Assembly: GCF_013167215.1 (NCBI RefSeq)
Contig: NZ_JABJWY010000039.1
Coordinates: 1-64,000, forward strand
DNA from: Sphingobacterium prati
Lineage (GTDB): Bacteria; Bacteroidota; Bacteroidia; Sphingobacteriales; Sphingobacteriaceae
Direction: 5' to 3'
Length of the DNA: 64,000 nt
A model generated the notes under the pieces. The model was given only the letters and a program-made list of their open reading frames with translations. It did no database searches and was not told where the DNA came from. This document shows, one piece after another, positions 60,878-64,000 of the stretch (position 1 is its first letter; each line of letters begins with the position of its first letter). Both the position numbers and the translations under genes were made by a program.

Positions 60878-61105
60878 TTAATTGAAGTGCGGAAAAGCTC
60901 CTTCTCTAATCCATACTCTCGATAAATAGGTTCCGCCGTTGCCATCATAAACATCTACATCACGACAACCATGTGCGTCGACAAAGTTTGATTGTATTTC
61001 ATAGAAACCTGTACTTGACGACATCGCTAATCCACCAATGACATCCTTTTCGATTTTCTTCTTTTCCAAAGCGGAAAAGTCCTTCATTCCTGCTAATTTT
61101 TTCAT
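60878..61105 (-). CDS. RiPP precursor peptide 1 with Gly-Gly leader
   Basis: This 75-residue peptide begins MKKLAGMKDFSALEKKKIEK and has a Gly-Gly at 24-25 (DVIGGLA) after a charged helical leader, typical of Bacteroidota natural-product precursors. The ~50-residue core is rich in Asp, Glu, Ser and Tyr and carries SNFVDAHGCRDVDVYDGNGG, strikingly similar to the core of the second peptide. A start further upstream (61141) would cover the palindrome and is unlikely. It lies upstream of gwsG on the same strand and should be its substrate (inference). Confidence 0.85.
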   Translation of the reverse strand: MKKLAGMKDFSALEKKKIEKDVIGGLAMSSSTGFYEIQSNFVDAHGCRDVDVYDGNGGTYLSRVWIREGAFPHFN

Positions 61106-61133
61106 TTTTTGGAATTTATAAGTAAACAAATTA

Positions 61134-61152
61134 GTGCACATGATATGTGCAC
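61134..61152. promoter_or_regulatory. GTGCACAT palindrome upstream of precursor 1
   Basis: GTGCACAT and ATGTGCAC flank GAT, 28 nt upstream of the ATG at 61105. A near-copy lies before the second precursor, which suggests a shared operator or RNA element. Confidence 0.65.
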
Positions 61153-61203
61153 TTTAAATGTGAATCCGTAAGCCAAAACCGTTTAAAGGAATTGACATCC
61201 TTT

Positions 61204-61419
61204 TTACCAGGAACTGCTGAGGCAATCCGAATTATCCCACTGTCTACCGATGTACTGACCTCTGCTGTAGATGTCGTAGTCGCGCGCACCACTTTCATTT
61301 AAAAAATTTGATGCTACTTCAGAGTATTCCGAACCTCCTGAAATACGTTGCAGATTTTCAACATTTAGCTTTTTGTTTTCTAACGAAGAGAAGCTCTTCA
61401 TTCCGCTTAATTTTTTCAT
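61204..61419 (-). CDS. RiPP precursor peptide 2 with Gly-Gly leader
   Basis: This 71-residue peptide begins MKKLSGMKSFSSLENKKLNV and has Gly-Gly at 28-29 (RISGGSE). Its core contains SNFLNESGARDYDIYSRGQY, aligning with the first precursor in SNF(V/L), G(C/A)RD and D(V/I)Y, and ends DCLSSSW. The leader differs from that of precursor 1 mostly by conservative changes, so the two are tandem paralogues 98 bp apart. A GTGCACAT palindrome precedes it. It is probably modified by the downstream GwsG-like enzyme. Confidence 0.87.
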   Translation of the reverse strand: MKKLSGMKSFSSLENKKLNVENLQRISGGSEYSEVASNFLNESGARDYDIYSRGQYIGRQWDNSDCLSSSW

Positions 61420-61451
61420 TTTTTTAAAATTTATAGATTAAAAAAAATTAT

Positions 61452-61468
61452 GTGCACATCATTTGCAC
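61452..61468. promoter_or_regulatory. GTGCACAT palindrome upstream of precursor 2
   Basis: GTGCACAT and ATTTGCAC flank a single C, 32 nt upstream of the ATG at 61419, with one mismatch in the arms. It corresponds to the element before precursor 1. Confidence 0.6.
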
Positions 61469-61637
61469 ACTTAAAATTAATCAATAAGCGAACGGTCTTC
61501 TGACGGAATAAATATCTGGTAAGTGTTTCTATATTTTCGCGCACTTTTAAGCGATATTCGTTGGACAGAATATATAGGATTCTATGAATACTGTACGGTT
61601 TATGACTATACAGCTTCCCTGAAAAAATGTATTTGTC

Positions 61638-61665
61638 GCCAACAGTCTATTGGATGACTGTTGGC
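61638..61665 (-). terminator. Possible terminator hairpin downstream of the ABC permease
   Basis: GCCAACAGTC pairs exactly with GACTGTTGGC around an 8-nt loop. On the minus strand a T-rich tract follows only after about 9 nt, so termination is uncertain. Confidence 0.45.
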
Positions 61666-61762
61666 TAAGACTTGACTATTTGTCCTATCGTTTGGATTGA
61701 AGGAATAATAATCCCAGGAATCGGGATAGCATGTCAAATTCGTGTATGGATTCTGTACGGTT

Positions 61763-63442
61763 TTAATTGTTATCAAAGGCCAAGCTTTTCCAATCTTCTT
61801 TTTGTAGGTACTTGAGCATCATAAAAAATACTATCCAGCCAAGTGCTGCTAGTCCCCAGACTAATGATTCATGCTGAAAAATAATTTTATGGAGATAGCC
61901 CAGAAATCCTAGCAAACCTAAAATCAATAAATTCACCAGTGCTTTGGAACTGGGTTGGCTCGCTTTGGAAAAAGGATAATTTTTAACGAGAAAGAGCATA
62001 ATTAGGATACTTTCGATCCCACCTACCGCCGATGAAAGTAATAAATCGTTTATTGAACCGATACCAAATAGGGGAATACAAACGCATAGAAATAGGATAT
62101 TAAATGGTAGTACGTATTTAATGAGACAAGCTTTAAGGACACCGGTCATAAATTGCCCCGGATGATCTATTGGAGTGACATAATAGATCCAGGCGGCTTT
62201 ATACTTATTGCTCTGTGTAATCAACTGAAATACGGTCAATATAGTTAACAGTGAAAGATAAAACATAATAATATATAACCCAGATGCTTTTAACTTAAGC
62301 AGCTTCTCTGCGAATGGTAGCCCCTCTCCGGTTCGTAAAAATAGAAATATAAAATAGATGGGTAAATAAGCCAAAGAAGGATAGAGTTGCTGCTTAAATT
62401 CTCTTGTTTTTGAGCTTATCAGCCATATAATACTAAATCCAGCTTCTTCCAACGGAGAAGCGCATACACTAGCCGCCAATTTTTTATAGAAAGGTCTTCT
62501 TGTGCCAGACTGCGAGATTACTTTTGTAGTTTCAGTTAAAGGTGTGTCAGGACTTGCAAGAGCTGCTATTTTGGCATTAAAGCCGCCGGAAAATAATTGT
62601 GTACAAGCATAGACTCCAAAGAAAGGAACAACTAGGCCAAGGATTGAAAACAGGATAATCTGTGTGCTAGGGTTGCCCTGAAATAAGGATTGAAACGAGG
62701 AGATCCAGGTGCTGGGAAATATCCAAAGGAATTTAAGCTGTTCAATCGTCAATTGGGATTCAACGATCGTTTGAATCATATTGGGGCCAAGATAATAGGA
62801 TAAAAAGATGATCAGTGAAAGGCCAATCTGTAGATAGGTAATAATATCTTTAAATTTTTGGATGGGTAAATATTTGATGGCAATCAGGTAAAAACCATTG
62901 ACGAAAACCAATGCCACTAATGTGCTTAAGAGAAGTTGTAACACCAACAGAAAAATAGCAATACTATCCCAGTTGAATAAAACGTACACCAATGCTGGTA
63001 GACATAATGCAATAACCTGGTTGAAAAGTTTAATGGCGATAAATGTTATTCGCGATAAGGCTATTGTCCGATCGTTGACCGGTTTTGGTATAATGATATA
63101 TTGATCCCGAGTGTCTAAAAGTATAGGTGAAAAATCCGATACCAAGGTAATGCTGAGCATGCTGGTAAAACAGAGTAACATAATAGCAAGTGCTAGATAA
63201 CGATCGGGAATTAGTATGAGAACAGCCGTAAACATCAGGCCAATAAATATATACATGATGAATTGTATAATAGAGCTGGACGAAGAAGACTTCCCCGTAT
63301 TCCGTTTCTTAAATGTTATCGGCTTTCTGTTCTCTAGGGTAATTTTAGTTTCTAAAATAATTTTAAATTGTCTATAGTTGACTCCTAAGCTCTCCCAAAT
63401 TCCCTTGAACAGAAGAATAAATCGTAAGATAAATTTTTCCAT
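61763..63442 (-). CDS. ABC-2 type exporter membrane protein
   Basis: This 559-residue protein has about 12 hydrophobic segments and a soluble loop near 310-350, with no ATP-binding motif. The ATG at 63442 (MEKFILRFILLF) lies 1 nt after the ATPase stop codon, so the two are translationally coupled. Large permeases of this kind occur with a separate ATPase in Bacteroidota and Firmicutes, where substrates are often unknown. The RiPP locus 343 bp downstream makes peptide export or immunity a possible role, which is an inference. The family looks like the EcsB/YvcS-type half of ABC-2 exporters but was not verified. Confidence 0.68.
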   Translation of the reverse strand: MEKFILRFILLFKGIWESLGVNYRQFKIILETKITLENRKPITFKKRNTGKSSSSSSIIQFIMYIFIGLMFTAVLILIPDRYLALAIMLLCFTSMLSITLVSDFSPILLDTRDQYIIIPKPVNDRTIALSRITFIAIKLFNQVIALCLPALVYVLFNWDSIAIFLLVLQLLLSTLVALVFVNGFYLIAIKYLPIQKFKDIITYLQIGLSLIIFLSYYLGPNMIQTIVESQLTIEQLKFLWIFPSTWISSFQSLFQGNPSTQIILFSILGLVVPFFGVYACTQLFSGGFNAKIAALASPDTPLTETTKVISQSGTRRPFYKKLAASVCASPLEEAGFSIIWLISSKTREFKQQLYPSLAYLPIYFIFLFLRTGEGLPFAEKLLKLKASGLYIIMFYLSLLTILTVFQLITQSNKYKAAWIYYVTPIDHPGQFMTGVLKACLIKYVLPFNILFLCVCIPLFGIGSINDLLLSSAVGGIESILIMLFLVKNYPFSKASQPSSKALVNLLILGLLGFLGYLHKIIFQHESLVWGLAALGWIVFFMMLKYLQKEDWKSLAFDNN

Positions 63443-63443
63443 A

Positions 63444-64000
63444 TTATTGAATAGCAGTAATAATATTGGATGCATCAAGTGCATCGGTATTGGTTAATTT
63501 TGCGAATATATGTTCGAGTGATTCATTGGGATTCGACTTCAACTCATTAATGGTGCCATCGGCAATGATACTTCCTTGATTAATCAATAAGATTCTGTCG
63601 GAAACTTTTTCAACGACATCCATCATGTGGGAGCAGTAAAAGATAGTTTTACCTTCTTTGGCAAGCAGTGATATGAGTTCCTTAACAAAAATCACGGCAT
63701 TGGCATCCAGTCCCGAGAGGGGCTCATCCAGAATGATGATCTGCGGGTTATGGATAATACCAGCGATCAGGAGCACTTTTTGGCGCATACCTTTTGAAAA
63801 AGTATCCATTCTATTATTAACGTTTGCGGCAAGACCGAATGCGTTTAATAATTTTAAGGAACGTTCTTGAAGCGTATGATCATCCATTCCATATAATTTT
63901 CCAACAAAATCAAGGTATTCCATAGGAGTCAATACATCATAGAGCTCCGCATTTTCAGGAACGTATCCGAGCTGGGATTTTATCGAAAGGGGATCTTTTT
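63444..64000 (-). CDS. ABC transporter ATP-binding protein, N-terminus beyond the window
   Basis: The frame stays open to the window edge, so the N-terminus including Walker A is missing. Visible are the Q-loop region (SQLGYVPENAELYDVLTPME), the signature MDTFSKGMRQKVLLIAGI (a FSKGM variant of LSGGQ), Walker B IIILDEPLSGLDANAV and the H-loop FYCSHMMDVVE. It ends 1 nt before the permease gene. The VPENAELYDVLTP and FSKGM patterns are typical of ABC-2 exporter ATPases. Confidence 0.85.
   Translation of the reverse strand, partial: KDPLSIKSQLGYVPENAELYDVLTPMEYLDFVGKLYGMDDHTLQERSLKLLNAFGLAANVNNRMDTFSKGMRQKVLLIAGIIHNPQIIILDEPLSGLDANAVIFVKELISLLAKEGKTIFYCSHMMDVVEKVSDRILLINQGSIIADGTINELKSNPNESLEHIFAKLTNTDALDASNIITAIQ

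Larger units (their letters stand above)
61420..61762. other. 343-bp region between precursor 2 and the ABC exporter, no gene seen
   Basis: It holds a GTGCACAT palindrome (61452-61468), a GCCAACAGTC hairpin (61638-61665) and an 11-bp direct repeat CTGTACGGTTT (61591-61601 and 61753-61763, the second overlapping the exporter gene end). No TAnnTTTG promoter was found for precursor 2 and no convincing reading frame is present. Confidence 0.6.

Overview
The window reads as a contiguous chromosomal segment from a Bacteroidota bacterium of the Sphingobacteriaceae type (Sphingobacterium-like; this assignment is an inference). Support comes from the gene families: a long-form IspG of about 670 residues, a type IX secretion sorting domain, an ATP synthase operon ending at atpG without atpD/atpC, a TonB/OMP_b-brl_3 receptor, DUF4476 and DUF1080 proteins, and a grasp-with-spasm RiPP cluster. 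Genes are repeatedly preceded by the Bacteroidota -7 promoter element TAnnTTTG and rarely by a Shine-Dalgarno sequence. No IS element, prophage, CRISPR array or rRNA gene was seen.

Layout. 0-10 kb: a TIGR01212 radical SAM protein, a MazG-like pyrophosphohydrolase, an rRNA pseudouridine synthase with a repeat-expanded N-terminus, a lytic transglycosylase, lolA-like and ftsK, a GNAT enzyme and tyrS. 10-22 kb: an AcpH-like protein, an amino-acid permease, rlmF, kup, a bare T9SS sorting-domain protein, ispG, a LiaF-like membrane protein, mlaEF and an RlmI-like methyltransferase. 22-33 kb: an unstudied nitronate-monooxygenase-like protein with a Cys-rich tail, purU and parE. Next is a convergent pair of units: an SPFH plus zinc-ribbon gene pair facing a three-gene operon (Ppx/GppA-like membrane protein and two coiled-coil proteins), then a cupin. 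33-41 kb: a PIF1-like helicase and the ATP synthase operon (AtpZ-like, AtpI-like, atpB-E-F-H-A-G). 41-52 kb: a lipoprotein, fabH, clpS, a TonB-type receptor, a DUF1080 protein, a YjjG-like nucleotidase, a two-component system in one transcription unit with a TPR-like protein and hemE, hemJ and a DUF4476 protein. 52-58 kb: gabD, a DCC-family protein, ribBA, an LptF/G permease and a START-like protein. 58-64 kb: two near-identical tRNA-CAT genes, then on the minus strand a RiPP locus and an ABC exporter cut by the window end.

The most interesting system is the RiPP locus at 58582-61419. Two paralogous precursor peptides with Gly-Gly leaders lie upstream of an ATP-grasp ligase (GwsG-like), an unnamed 65-residue protein, and a SPASM protein (GwsS-like) that lacks the radical-SAM CX3CX2C motif. 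The last three genes are joined by a 1-nt gap and an ATGA overlap. Both precursor genes carry a GTGCACAT palindrome about 30 nt upstream of their starts. The second candidate system is the SPFH/zinc-ribbon pair with its convergent operon, which resembles PspA-type membrane-stress loci in composition but lacks PspA.

Regulation. TAnnTTTG boxes with the G only 3-8 nt from the ATG predict leaderless mRNAs for several genes (yhcC-like, ispG, clpS, yjjG-like, the histidine kinase, hemJ) and settle several start codons. Strong intrinsic terminators, many bidirectional, separate the units. A perfect 17-bp hairpin without a U-tract sits between atpE and atpF, and a mirrored 7-bp repeat array sits between atpA and atpG.
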